Source: Halioglobus sp. (GTDB lineage: Bacteria > Pseudomonadota > Gammaproteobacteria > Pseudomonadales > Halieaceae). From it: DNA of 39,997 bases. Where the stretch lies: the NCBI GenBank assembly GCA_002699145.1, contig PABK01000037.1, positions 1 to 39,997 of the forward strand. The letters are read 5' to 3'. Below the pieces are notes generated by a model. The model did not search any database. It was not told the origin of the DNA and worked only from the letters and a program-made list of their open reading frames with translations. Of the stretch, positions 1-6,570 are shown one piece after another. How positions within the stretch are numbered: position 1 is the stretch's first letter; the number at the start of each line of letters is the position of its first letter. The position numbers were made by a program, and so were the translations under genes.

Positions 1-118
1 CGACCGAGGGCAGCCCGGAGGGCCGCCAGTAGTGTGCAGCGCCGCTTTTTCCCTCCCCGGTGCCGGTCCCCAGCGAACTCAACCCGCAGACAACTCTATA
101 CCCAAGCCGATGCTTCCA

Positions 119-237
119 GGCACGGGGCGGAAACGCTTTCAGGCCGAGTATCTCAGCCTTCCGAGGCCAGAAAGCGTTTCCGCCCCGGGCCAGGGAACCG
201 TCCCTGAAACGGCCTGAAAGCGTTTCCGCCCCGTGCC
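119..237. repeat. Three copies of a 27-bp intergenic repeat
   Basis: Copy A (119–145) and copy C (211–237) are exact reverse complements over 27 nt. Copy B (165–191) has the orientation of C and differs at two positions. The shared core reads GAAAGCGTTTCCGCCCC, and B and C continue to match weakly for several bases on their GCCAG-NGAACC side. The cluster lies beyond the rpmA terminator. From position 1 to 271 I see no credible gene, only this cluster. The GAAA-N3-TTTC core slightly resembles LacI/GalR operators, but no such regulator is visible nearby. Confidence 0.85.
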
Positions 238-271
238 AGAGAACCAACCCATGAGCGGTTCTACCCCGGGC

Positions 272-304
272 CAAAAAAAAAAAGCCCCGTCAATAGACGG
301 GGCT
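272..304 (-). terminator. Rho-independent terminator of rplU-rpmA
   Basis: A perfect 9-bp GC-rich stem (283–291 with 296–304) closes a 4-nt AATA loop. On the minus strand it is followed by an 11-nt U tract (273–283 on plus is a run of A). It starts 23 nt after the rpmA stop codon, so it should end the rplU–rpmA transcript before any further minus-strand gene to the left. Confidence 0.93.
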
Positions 305-327
305 CCTGTCTCGGTACGCGCCGCGTC

Positions 328-585
328 TCAGGCGCTGGTCACCTGTACGAACTTGCGGCTCTTCGGACCGCGGGTGATGAACTCCACCTTGCCGTCCGCC
401 GTTGCGTACAGGGTGTGATCCTTGCCGATGCCAACGTTGTCGCCAGCGTGGAAACGGGTGCCGCGCTGCCGCACGATGATATTGCCCGCCTTGACTTCCT
501 GGCCGCCGAAACGCTTTACGCCCAAGCGCTTGCTGACCGAATCGCGACCATTACGGGTACTGCCCCCAGCTTTCTTGTGTGCCAT
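328..585 (-). CDS. rpmA: 50S ribosomal protein L27
   Basis: This is a component of the large ribosomal subunit whose N-terminal tail reaches toward the peptidyl transferase centre. The 85-residue product has the length of E. coli L27. It begins [16 protein letters not shown] and contains the family block [13 protein letters not shown] followed by [11 protein letters not shown]. The ATG is preceded by AGGAGAG about 9 nt upstream. It lies 15 nt after rplU in a two-gene operon, and a terminator follows 23 nt after the stop. In many Gammaproteobacteria obgE comes next; it is not visible before the window edge. Confidence 0.98.
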   Translation of the reverse strand: MAHKKAGGSTRNGRDSVSKRLGVKRFGGQEVKAGNIIVRQRGTRFHAGDNVGIGKDHTLYATADGKVEFITRGPKSRKFVQVTSA

Positions 586-600
586 AGTGCCAACTCTCCT

Positions 601-909
601 CTAGGCCGAAATGCCGGTGATCTTCACCTCGGTGAACCACTGGCGATGGCCAGTTTCCTTGCGGTGATGCTTGCGGCGGTTGAATTTGACGATCTTCACT
701 TTTTCGTGACGACCATGGCTGACGACCTCGGCGGTCACCTTGCCACCCTCGACGAGCGGGGTGCCGATGACGACATTGTCGCCGCCCACCATCAGGACGC
801 GGTCGAACTCGACGGTGTCGCCGGTGGCGACCTCGAGCTTCTCCAGCTTGAGGGTTTCGCCCTCGCTCACGCGGTGTTGCTTGCCACCGCTCTCGATTAC
901 TGCGTACAT
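601..909 (-). CDS. rplU: 50S ribosomal protein L21
   Basis: This is a large-subunit protein that binds 23S rRNA domain II/VI with L20. The product is 102 residues (E. coli 103), starts [17 protein letters not shown] and ends with the family's basic stretch KRKHHR-like [14 protein letters not shown]. It is the first gene of rplU–rpmA and divergent from ispB, the usual gammaproteobacterial arrangement. The GGAG before the ATG sits very close (2 nt), so the Shine-Dalgarno spacing is short. A consensus-like promoter lies about 130 nt upstream. Confidence 0.98.
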   Translation of the reverse strand: MYAVIESGGKQHRVSEGETLKLEKLEVATGDTVEFDRVLMVGGDNVVIGTPLVEGGKVTAEVVSHGRHEKVKIVKFNRRKHHRKETGHRQWFTEVKITGISA

Positions 910-1040
910 TGCTTGCTCCGTTCAATTAGCCTGCTCGCGGTTGCTGTGGACCCTCGCCGAACGAGGGGGCAGAGCCAGGCACAAACAGTGGATGTGACCC
1001 GTGGCGGCCGCGCGCACGCAGCCATGCCATGAGGGCGGCG

Positions 1041-1069
1041 ATTTTACGCAAATCGGGGGGTCATCGCAA
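1041..1069 (-). promoter_or_regulatory. Sigma70-type promoter of rplU-rpmA
   Basis: On the minus strand TTGCGA (1064–1069) and TAAAAT (1041–1046) are separated by 17 nt. Transcription would start near 1034 and give a leader of about 125 nt. That leader can form a 6-bp hairpin at 951–967 (CCCTCG/CGAGGG), which might be a translational control element; that is inference. The 313-nt gap 910–1222 also holds the 24-bp tandem repeat and the ispB promoter, and no gene. Confidence 0.75.
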
Positions 1070-1079
1070 GCGCTATTTT

Positions 1080-1127
1080 TATCTAAAAACAAGGGCTTGC
1101 GGCTATCCAAAAACAGGGGCTTGCGGC
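1080..1127. repeat. 24-bp tandem duplication upstream of rplU promoter
   Basis: Two adjacent 24-nt units (1080–1103 and 1104–1127) match at 22 of 24 positions. Each contains an A5 run followed by GGGCTTGCGGC. They lie just upstream of the rplU −35 box, roughly −46 to −93, where UP elements or activator sites act. The A/T tracts recur every 24 nt. Confidence 0.85.
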
Positions 1128-1161
1128 GCCCCGAGCGGGCCGCCGGGCGCCGCGGGCGCGC

Positions 1162-1190
1162 TTGACAGCCCCTCTGGCGCGGCCTAGCAT
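1162..1190 (+). promoter_or_regulatory. Sigma70-type promoter of ispB
   Basis: TTGACA (1162–1167) and TAGCAT (1185–1190) are spaced 17 nt apart. The predicted start site near 1197 gives a leader of about 26 nt. No clear Shine-Dalgarno sequence precedes the ispB ATG; the leader is C/T rich. Confidence 0.85.
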
Positions 1191-1222
1191 GCGCGGGCAC
1201 TGGCCGCTCCCCCTTTTTTCCT

Positions 1223-2185
1223 ATGCAAGACATACGCGCCGTCGTGGCCGACGAATTCGACCGGGTGAACGAGCTCATCGTGGAGCAGTTGCACTCGGAC
1301 GTGGACATGGTGGAAAACGTGGGCCACTACATCGTGGACGCTGGTGGCAAACGCCTGCGCCCGCTGCTGGTGCTGCTGTGCGGGGCGGCGCTGGGCGGCT
1401 GCAGCGATGCCCACATTCGTTTCGCAGCAACCGTGGAGTTCATCCACACCGCCACCCTGCTGCACGACGACGTGGTGGACATCTCCAGCCTGCGGCGCGG
1501 CCGCCCCACCGCCAATGCGGCCTTCGGCAATGCACCGTCGGTACTGGTGGGCGATTTTCTCTATACCCGCGCCTTCCAGCTCATGGTACAGCTGGACAAC
1601 CTGGCCGTGCTGCGCCACATGGCCGACACCACCAACATCATTGCCGAGGGCGAGGTGCTGCAACTGGTCCGCGCCGGCAACACCGACATTACCGAACAGC
1701 AGTACATGGACGTTATCACTCGCAAGACGGCGATACTGTTTGCCGCCGGCTGCCACGGCGCCGCCGCCCTGGCCGGGTGCGACGAGCCCGGTTGCCAGCG
1801 CCTGCACGACTTCGGCCTCAATCTCGGCATCGCCTTCCAGATGATCGATGACGTACTGGACTACGACGGCGACCCGCAGGCCACTGGCAAGAATGTCGGC
1901 GACGACCTCACCGAGGGCAAGGCCACCCTGCCGCTGATACACACCCTGCGCGAGGGCGACGCCGACGCGCGCGCCCTGGTGCGCCACGCCATCAGCGCAA
2001 AATCCGCCGGTGAACTGGACGCCGTGCTGGCCGCGGTACAACGCTGCGGTTCGCTGGACTACACGCGGCAGCGCGCCCGCCACTATCACGACCTGGCCCT
2101 GGACGCCCTGGCGGAATTGCCCGCGGGCCCGGCACGCGCGGCGCTGGAACAACTCACCGCGCTGTCGCTGGAGCGCGATCACTGA
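1223..2185 (+). CDS. ispB: Octaprenyl diphosphate synthase (trans-prenyltransferase)
   Basis: This enzyme extends farnesyl diphosphate with isopentenyl diphosphate to make the side chain of ubiquinone; the chain length made here cannot be read by eye. The 320-residue product carries both aspartate-rich motifs of the family: LLHDDVVD (first DDxxD at residues 82–86) and FQMIDDVLDY (second at 209–213). The GGKRLRP block is at 41–47 and binds the substrate diphosphate. It is divergent from rplU–rpmA, the conserved position of ispB. The ATG at 1223 matches the E. coli-type start, although its ribosome-binding site is weak. Confidence 0.95.
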   Translation: MQDIRAVVADEFDRVNELIVEQLHSDVDMVENVGHYIVDAGGKRLRPLLVLLCGAALGGCSDAHIRFAATVEFIHTATLLHDDVVDISSLRRGRPTANAAFGNAPSVLVGDFLYTRAFQLMVQLDNLAVLRHMADTTNIIAEGEVLQLVRAGNTDITEQQYMDVITRKTAILFAAGCHGAAALAGCDEPGCQRLHDFGLNLGIAFQMIDDVLDYDGDPQATGKNVGDDLTEGKATLPLIHTLREGDADARALVRHAISAKSAGELDAVLAAVQRCGSLDYTRQRARHYHDLALDALAELPAGPARAALEQLTALSLERDH

Positions 2186-2197
2186 CGCGGCGGCGCG

Positions 2198-2226
2198 TTG
2201 CGCCACCCCGGTCCTGTTCATATACT
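2198..2226 (+). promoter_or_regulatory. Candidate promoter of pgi
   Basis: TTGCGC (2198–2203) and TATACT (2221–2226) are separated by 17 nt in the 71-nt gap after ispB. The start site would fall near 2233, leaving a short leader that contains GGAAG about 8 nt before the pgi ATG. The −10 box is good and the −35 box is moderate. Confidence 0.65.
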
Positions 2227-2256
2227 CGGCATTTCCTTCCACCCTGGAAGCACCCC

Positions 2257-3897
2257 ATGCCAGCGCCGACTCACCTCCCGGACTACCCCGCCAGCAAGGA
2301 CCTCGCAGCCCGCGCCGGGGCTCTGCGCGACGCATCCATCGCCGGCTTGCTGGCGGCAGACCCCGCTCGCGCCTCCAGCTTCACGCTGGCCGCAGCGGGC
2401 CTGGAACTCGATTATTCCCGCCACCTGCTCGACGCCGAGGCCCTGGCGGGGCTGCTGGCGCTGGCCGATCAGGCCGGGCTCAAGGCGCGCATCGACGCCC
2501 TGCTCCGGGGAGAGCAGCTCAACAACACCGAGCAGCGGCCGGCACTGCACAGCCTGCTGCGCGCCGACCGCGGCAATGGCCTCGACACACTCTACGCGGA
2601 GGTGGCGGCCACGCGCGAGCGAATGCGCGCCCTGGCAGATGTGCTCAACAGCGGGGAGTTCCGCGGCTACAGCGGCGCGCCTGTCACCGACATCGTCAAC
2701 ATCGGCATCGGCGGGTCCGATCTCGGGCCGCGCCTGGTCAGCGCAGCCCTGCAGCCTTTTCGCGGTGCGCTGCGCGCACATTACGTGGCAAACGTGGACC
2801 CGGCGGACATTTGCGCGACCCTGCGCCAACTGGACCCGGCCTCGACGCTGTTCATTATCTGCTCCAAGTCGTTCCGCACGGAGGAGACCCTCGCCAACGC
2901 ACTCGCCGCGCGGCAATGGATGCTGGATTCGGGCGCTCAGGCAACGGACCTGGAGCACCACTTCCTCGCCGTGACCACCAACCTGGCGGCCGCGCGCGAA
3001 TTCGGCATCCCGCCGTCCAACTGCTTGCCCATGTGGGACTGGGTCGGCGGACGCTACTCGCTGTGGTCCGCAGTGGGGCTAAGCTGCGCTATCGAACTGG
3101 GCTGGGACAACTTCGCGCGCCTGCTGGACGGGGCGCGCAGCATGGACGAGCACTTTCGCGACAGCGATCCCGGCGTCAACATGCCCGCGCTCATGGCGCT
3201 ACTCGAGGTCTGGTACTGTCACTTTTTCGGCGCCGCAAACCACGTGGTGCTGCCCTACGACCACGGCCTGCGACAACTGCCCGACTTTCTGCAGCAACTG
3301 ACCATGGAAAGCAACGGCAAGTGCGTCACCCGTCGCGGCGAGCCGGTCCACTGGGACACCGCGCCGGTGCTGTGGGGCTCCAGCGGCACGCTGGGACAGC
3401 ATTCTTTTCACCAGATGCTGCACCAGGGCACGCGCCTGTGCCCGGTGGACTTCGTCCTGCCGCTACGCGGCCACACCGACCTGGAAGACCAGCACCGGCG
3501 CCTGGTGGCGAATTGCCTCGCGCAGAGCAGGGCGCTGATGCTCGGCCGTTCGCTCGAGGAAGCCGAAGCTTCCCTGCGCGGACGCGGCATCACGGGATCG
3601 CGCGCACAAGAACTGGCGCCCCACCTGGCGATGCCGGGCAATCGTCCCAGCAGCATCCTGTCCATGGACGCGCTGACGCCGCAAACCCTGGGCGCCCTGC
3701 TCGCCCTGTACGAACACCGCACGTTCTGCAGCGCCCAGCTGTGGGACATCAATGCATTCGACCAGTGGGGTGTGGAACTGGGCAAGGAAATCGGCGTCGC
3801 CGTGCTCGGGCGCCTGGAGGGCGACGAGGGGCCGGCGATGGACCCGGCCACGGAACGCATGCTGGACAGGATAGCGCGCGACAAGGGCACGCCCTGA
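2257..3897 (+). CDS. pgi: Glucose-6-phosphate isomerase
   Basis: This cytoplasmic enzyme interconverts glucose 6-phosphate and fructose 6-phosphate. The product is 546 residues (E. coli 549). Recognisable blocks are NIGIGGSDLGP, the phosphate-binding SKSFRTEET, the PROSITE-type segment DWVGGRYSLWS, GQHSFHQMLHQGT around the catalytic His region, and FDQWGVELGKE near the C-terminus with the catalytic Lys. Its product fructose 6-phosphate feeds the mannose pathway encoded by the manC and cpsG genes further along. The stop lies 7 nt from the stop of the convergent araC-type gene, with no terminator visible between them. Confidence 0.97.
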   Translation: MPAPTHLPDYPASKDLAARAGALRDASIAGLLAADPARASSFTLAAAGLELDYSRHLLDAEALAGLLALADQAGLKARIDALLRGEQLNNTEQRPALHSLLRADRGNGLDTLYAEVAATRERMRALADVLNSGEFRGYSGAPVTDIVNIGIGGSDLGPRLVSAALQPFRGALRAHYVANVDPADICATLRQLDPASTLFIICSKSFRTEETLANALAARQWMLDSGAQATDLEHHFLAVTTNLAAAREFGIPPSNCLPMWDWVGGRYSLWSAVGLSCAIELGWDNFARLLDGARSMDEHFRDSDPGVNMPALMALLEVWYCHFFGAANHVVLPYDHGLRQLPDFLQQLTMESNGKCVTRRGEPVHWDTAPVLWGSSGTLGQHSFHQMLHQGTRLCPVDFVLPLRGHTDLEDQHRRLVANCLAQSRALMLGRSLEEAEASLRGRGITGSRAQELAPHLAMPGNRPSSILSMDALTPQTLGALLALYEHRTFCSAQLWDINAFDQWGVELGKEIGVAVLGRLEGDEGPAMDPATERMLDRIARDKGTP

Positions 3898-3904
3898 GGG
3901 CCGC

Positions 3905-4942
3905 TCAGCGCTGTCGGAACTCGCTGGGGGTCAGGCCGGTCCAGCCACGAAACGCGCGGATGAACGAGCCCGTCTCGCGGAAACCGAGCAACTCGGCGAT
4001 ATCGCCCACCGTCGCCTGCCGGTTCTGCAATAGCCGGCGCGCATAGGTACAGCGAAACTCGTTTTTCAGCTGTTGGTAACTGCCACCCTCCTCGCGCAGG
4101 CGGCGGTACAGGGTCGAGGCCGACTGGTTCAGGGCGGCGGTCAGTTCCGGCATGCTCAACACCCTGCGTTGACGCTCGAACAGCGAACGGATGGTCTCGC
4201 CAAGGGGTTGCGGGCGCAGCATCTGTTGCGCCAGGTGCAGCAGCGGATCCTGCAGGAACGCGCGCAGCGACACCGTGCTCTGCAGGACTGGCGCCTGCAG
4301 GCATGCACTGTCGATATACAGCGCCGTCACAGGAGCGTCACACTCCAGAGCAACCCCGAGCACACGCTGGATCTTCTCCGCGTTCACCTGCGCGCAGTCC
4401 GGTTCGTTGATGCTGACGTGACGAATAGTATCGTCGCGCTGCACCAGCCAGTTGAGCAGGGAGGCGAACACCTCCAGGCTGGAGGACTTGGCGTCCGCCG
4501 CGAAGCCCATGCCCGCCACGGCATGCTGTCGCTGCGCGGTGATGACATAGGACAAACGCAGCGTGCGACCGCTGCTATCGGTATCGAGGTAGAACCCGGA
4601 CTGCTGCGCCGTCATACGCGTGTAGCGCACCATCGCGTCTATCGCCTCGCCCAGGGTGTCCTGGCCGATGGCGCCATGACAGAGAAACTCGAAATGTTCC
4701 GAACCCAGCCCGGCGGCCATGGGCGGCGCGTGGGACAGGTACTGAACCTGTCTGGCCGTGGCGCAGTAGACCCGCGAGTATTCCGCAAAGGGAATCTTCG
4801 CGGCGCGATCCCGTCGCGCCAGCACCGGGTTGACGCAACGTCGAATGACGGACCTGTCCAGGCCCAACACCTGCAGGTAGCGAGCCAGCCGCCGCAGTGA
4901 GTCGGATTCTACAGAGAGCTTCGCTGCCTGTTCACGCATCAT
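3905..4942 (-). CDS. AraC family transcriptional regulator
   Basis: The 345-residue product has two parts. Residues about 20–210 resemble the N-terminal ligand-sensing domain of the OruR/ArgR/GbdR-like AraC group. Residues about 245–345 form the double helix-turn-helix, ending in the signature region TVGDIAELLGF then TGLTPSEFR (311–343). I chose ATG 4942 because AGGTGG lies 8 nt upstream; ATG 4939 and GTG 4954 are alternatives. It lies downstream of the receptor and DUF1214-like genes on the same strand but has its own promoter. A perfect palindrome sits between that promoter and the start codon. It probably controls the adjacent receptor gene, which carries 22-bp-spaced direct repeats upstream; the effector is unknown. 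Confidence 0.9.
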   Translation of the reverse strand: MMREQAAKLSVESDSLRRLARYLQVLGLDRSVIRRCVNPVLARRDRAAKIPFAEYSRVYCATARQVQYLSHAPPMAAGLGSEHFEFLCHGAIGQDTLGEAIDAMVRYTRMTAQQSGFYLDTDSSGRTLRLSYVITAQRQHAVAGMGFAADAKSSSLEVFASLLNWLVQRDDTIRHVSINEPDCAQVNAEKIQRVLGVALECDAPVTALYIDSACLQAPVLQSTVSLRAFLQDPLLHLAQQMLRPQPLGETIRSLFERQRRVLSMPELTAALNQSASTLYRRLREEGGSYQQLKNEFRCTYARRLLQNRQATVGDIAELLGFRETGSFIRAFRGWTGLTPSEFRQR

Positions 4943-4954
4943 GCTAAATACCAC

Positions 4955-4973
4955 CTGGCTTGCCGCAAGCCAG
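4955..4973. promoter_or_regulatory. Palindrome in the 5' leader of the araC-type gene
   Basis: A perfect 9-bp inverted repeat with a one-base centre (CTGGCTTGC C GCAAGCCAG) lies 13 nt before the chosen ATG. It begins about 3 nt after the predicted transcription start and overlaps the edge of the Shine-Dalgarno sequence. It could be an autorepression operator or a 5' RNA hairpin; the sequence alone does not decide. Confidence 0.6.
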
Positions 4974-4982
4974 CACTTAGCG

Positions 4983-5012
4983 ATGCTACTCAGCCACCTG
5001 CTACAGGGTCAA
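4983..5012 (-). promoter_or_regulatory. Promoter of the araC-type gene
   Basis: On the minus strand TTGACC (5007–5012) and TAGCAT (4983–4988) are 18 nt apart. The predicted start near 4976 lies in the 100-nt gap after the DUF1214-like gene, so the regulator can be expressed independently of the receptor operon. Confidence 0.7.
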
Positions 5013-5054
5013 TGTCCGCACGCTGCATAGTTGAACTGCCGGTCAGAGTCTGGC

Positions 5055-6521
5055 TCAGTGTCCGCGCCAGCGCCGCTTGATGTGCGACTGGCGCAGGGCG
5101 ACCTCGGCCATGCGCTGCTGCGGAGTCACCTGCGGATAGTCTTGCGGCAGGTGCTGGCGAACCTCCGACAGTTTCACGCGCGTCGCCTCCAGTACCGGCA
5201 GTTCATCGGCTGACGGGTCCCGGGCGAAGACGAAACGCATGCTGTGGAATCCCCACTCGATGCCGGTGGTGTCGACCCAGCCGCGCACGCCGGGGTCGCG
5301 CGCCGCAATGATGTAGTAGCGCGTATGCTCCGCCGAAGGCGGGTTTTGCGCACCGCTCAGGCTGCTGACGTAGTTTTGCTGGTCGGGCCCTTCCATCCAC
5401 AGATTGTTGAGTTGGAAGCCGACGTAGTAAGGCTCCAGCGGCGCCGTCATCTTGATCAGCAACGCCTCGTCATCCTCCAGGTCGAATATCCCCGCGGCAT
5501 ACAGTTGCTGTGCGCCGGCGACGCCACCTGCGGTAAACGGCGGAGCGGGCTGGTTGATCCCGTTCAGCGGTAAAGCGCGCCGACCGTCGCCGTTGCGGTC
5601 GTCGGCCATCTCCATCGGGAAGGCCATCACCAGGTTCCAGAAACGAATCTGGTTGCGCACATTGCGACCGGTGCGCTCGATGATCTCCGCCATATCGTCC
5701 ACGCCCAGCGGCGGCCGATTGGCGCCTACCGAGTCCAGGCGGGTGATCTCCATATCCAGCGGCACCTCGTACTCCCAGTCGGAAAATATCTCGCGGACGG
5801 ACAGGTAGCGGGCCTGTGCAACGCGCTTCTCTCCACTCGCGGGGCACGGCATCTCCCGTTTGGACAGGAGGAAATTGCCCTGGTGGCCGGCGGGCCGCTC
5901 GGGCCCGACCAGGATCTCATAGCGGCCATTCTCGCCCTGCAACGCCAGGCTGTTGATCGCATCCAGGGTCTGATTGCTGCAGTCCGCCATCTCCGCCAGT
6001 TCGCCGCTGTTACCGGGTACACTGGTGATGGTCTGGAAGGTTACCAGCCGCGGGGCTTTCTCGGCCTCTACACGCAGCGCCGGACGACGCCACTCGGCGG
6101 TATCCTGCGCCTCGAAGACCACGCGGTAGTAGCCACTGGCATCGATGGGCGCCTTCAGGTACATGGTGTCGGGGTTCTCGCCCGTCCACTTGCGCAACAT
6201 GTCCATCGAGCGGAAGAACTCCGGGAATCGCGGATCGTTGCGCAGGTTCATCTCGATTTCACGATTGATATGCGCAAGCATGTAGCGATAACCGTCCGCC
6301 AGAACCCTACTGGTAGGCTCTGGCGGGTGGTTCTCAGGCGCGAGCAGAGCCTGCTCCGCCTCCGCCATGCTGTGCATAAACGAGCCCCACGCCGCCCGCA
6401 ATTTATCGGCGTCATCCTGCGTCGAAGCTGCCGCTGGAAAGGCAACACCGCAGCAAAGAAACAGTGCGAAACAGGCCCTGGCGGCCGCACTGCGCACACA
6501 TGCTCCAGGCTGTCGTATCAT
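5055..6521 (-). CDS. Secreted DUF1214-like protein
   Basis: The 488-residue product has an N-terminal signal peptide: basic MIRQPGACVR, a hydrophobic stretch, and FPAAAS before a likely cleavage around residue 33. The mature part resembles DUF1214/DUF1254-type proteins. Typical segments are ENPDTMYLKAPIDASGYYRV near residues 115–135, SVREIFSDWEYEVPLDMEI in the middle, and a C-terminal block with ARDPGVRGWVDTTGIEWG. A good ribosome-binding site, AAGGAG, lies 6 nt before the ATG. It follows the TonB-dependent receptor by 49 nt on the same strand, so it is likely co-transcribed and works in the periplasm or outer envelope with it. Biochemical function is unknown; the family match is by eye. Confidence 0.75.
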   Translation of the reverse strand: MIRQPGACVRSAAARACFALFLCCGVAFPAAASTQDDADKLRAAWGSFMHSMAEAEQALLAPENHPPEPTSRVLADGYRYMLAHINREIEMNLRNDPRFPEFFRSMDMLRKWTGENPDTMYLKAPIDASGYYRVVFEAQDTAEWRRPALRVEAEKAPRLVTFQTITSVPGNSGELAEMADCSNQTLDAINSLALQGENGRYEILVGPERPAGHQGNFLLSKREMPCPASGEKRVAQARYLSVREIFSDWEYEVPLDMEITRLDSVGANRPPLGVDDMAEIIERTGRNVRNQIRFWNLVMAFPMEMADDRNGDGRRALPLNGINQPAPPFTAGGVAGAQQLYAAGIFDLEDDEALLIKMTAPLEPYYVGFQLNNLWMEGPDQQNYVSSLSGAQNPPSAEHTRYYIIAARDPGVRGWVDTTGIEWGFHSMRFVFARDPSADELPVLEATRVKLSEVRQHLPQDYPQVTPQQRMAEVALRQSHIKRRWRGH

Positions 6522-6570
6522 CTTGGTCTCCTTGTTCCCTTAGATCTTCCCGTGGGTCTTCGCATTCGCT

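Noticed and set aside
119-237. Possible CRISPR array
   Set aside because: Only three copies, in mixed orientation, with spacing of 46 nt start-to-start in the two direct copies and no cas genes.
32-254. Short open frames on the plus strand before rpmA
   Set aside because: They run through the 27-bp repeats, have no family resemblance and no ribosome-binding site.
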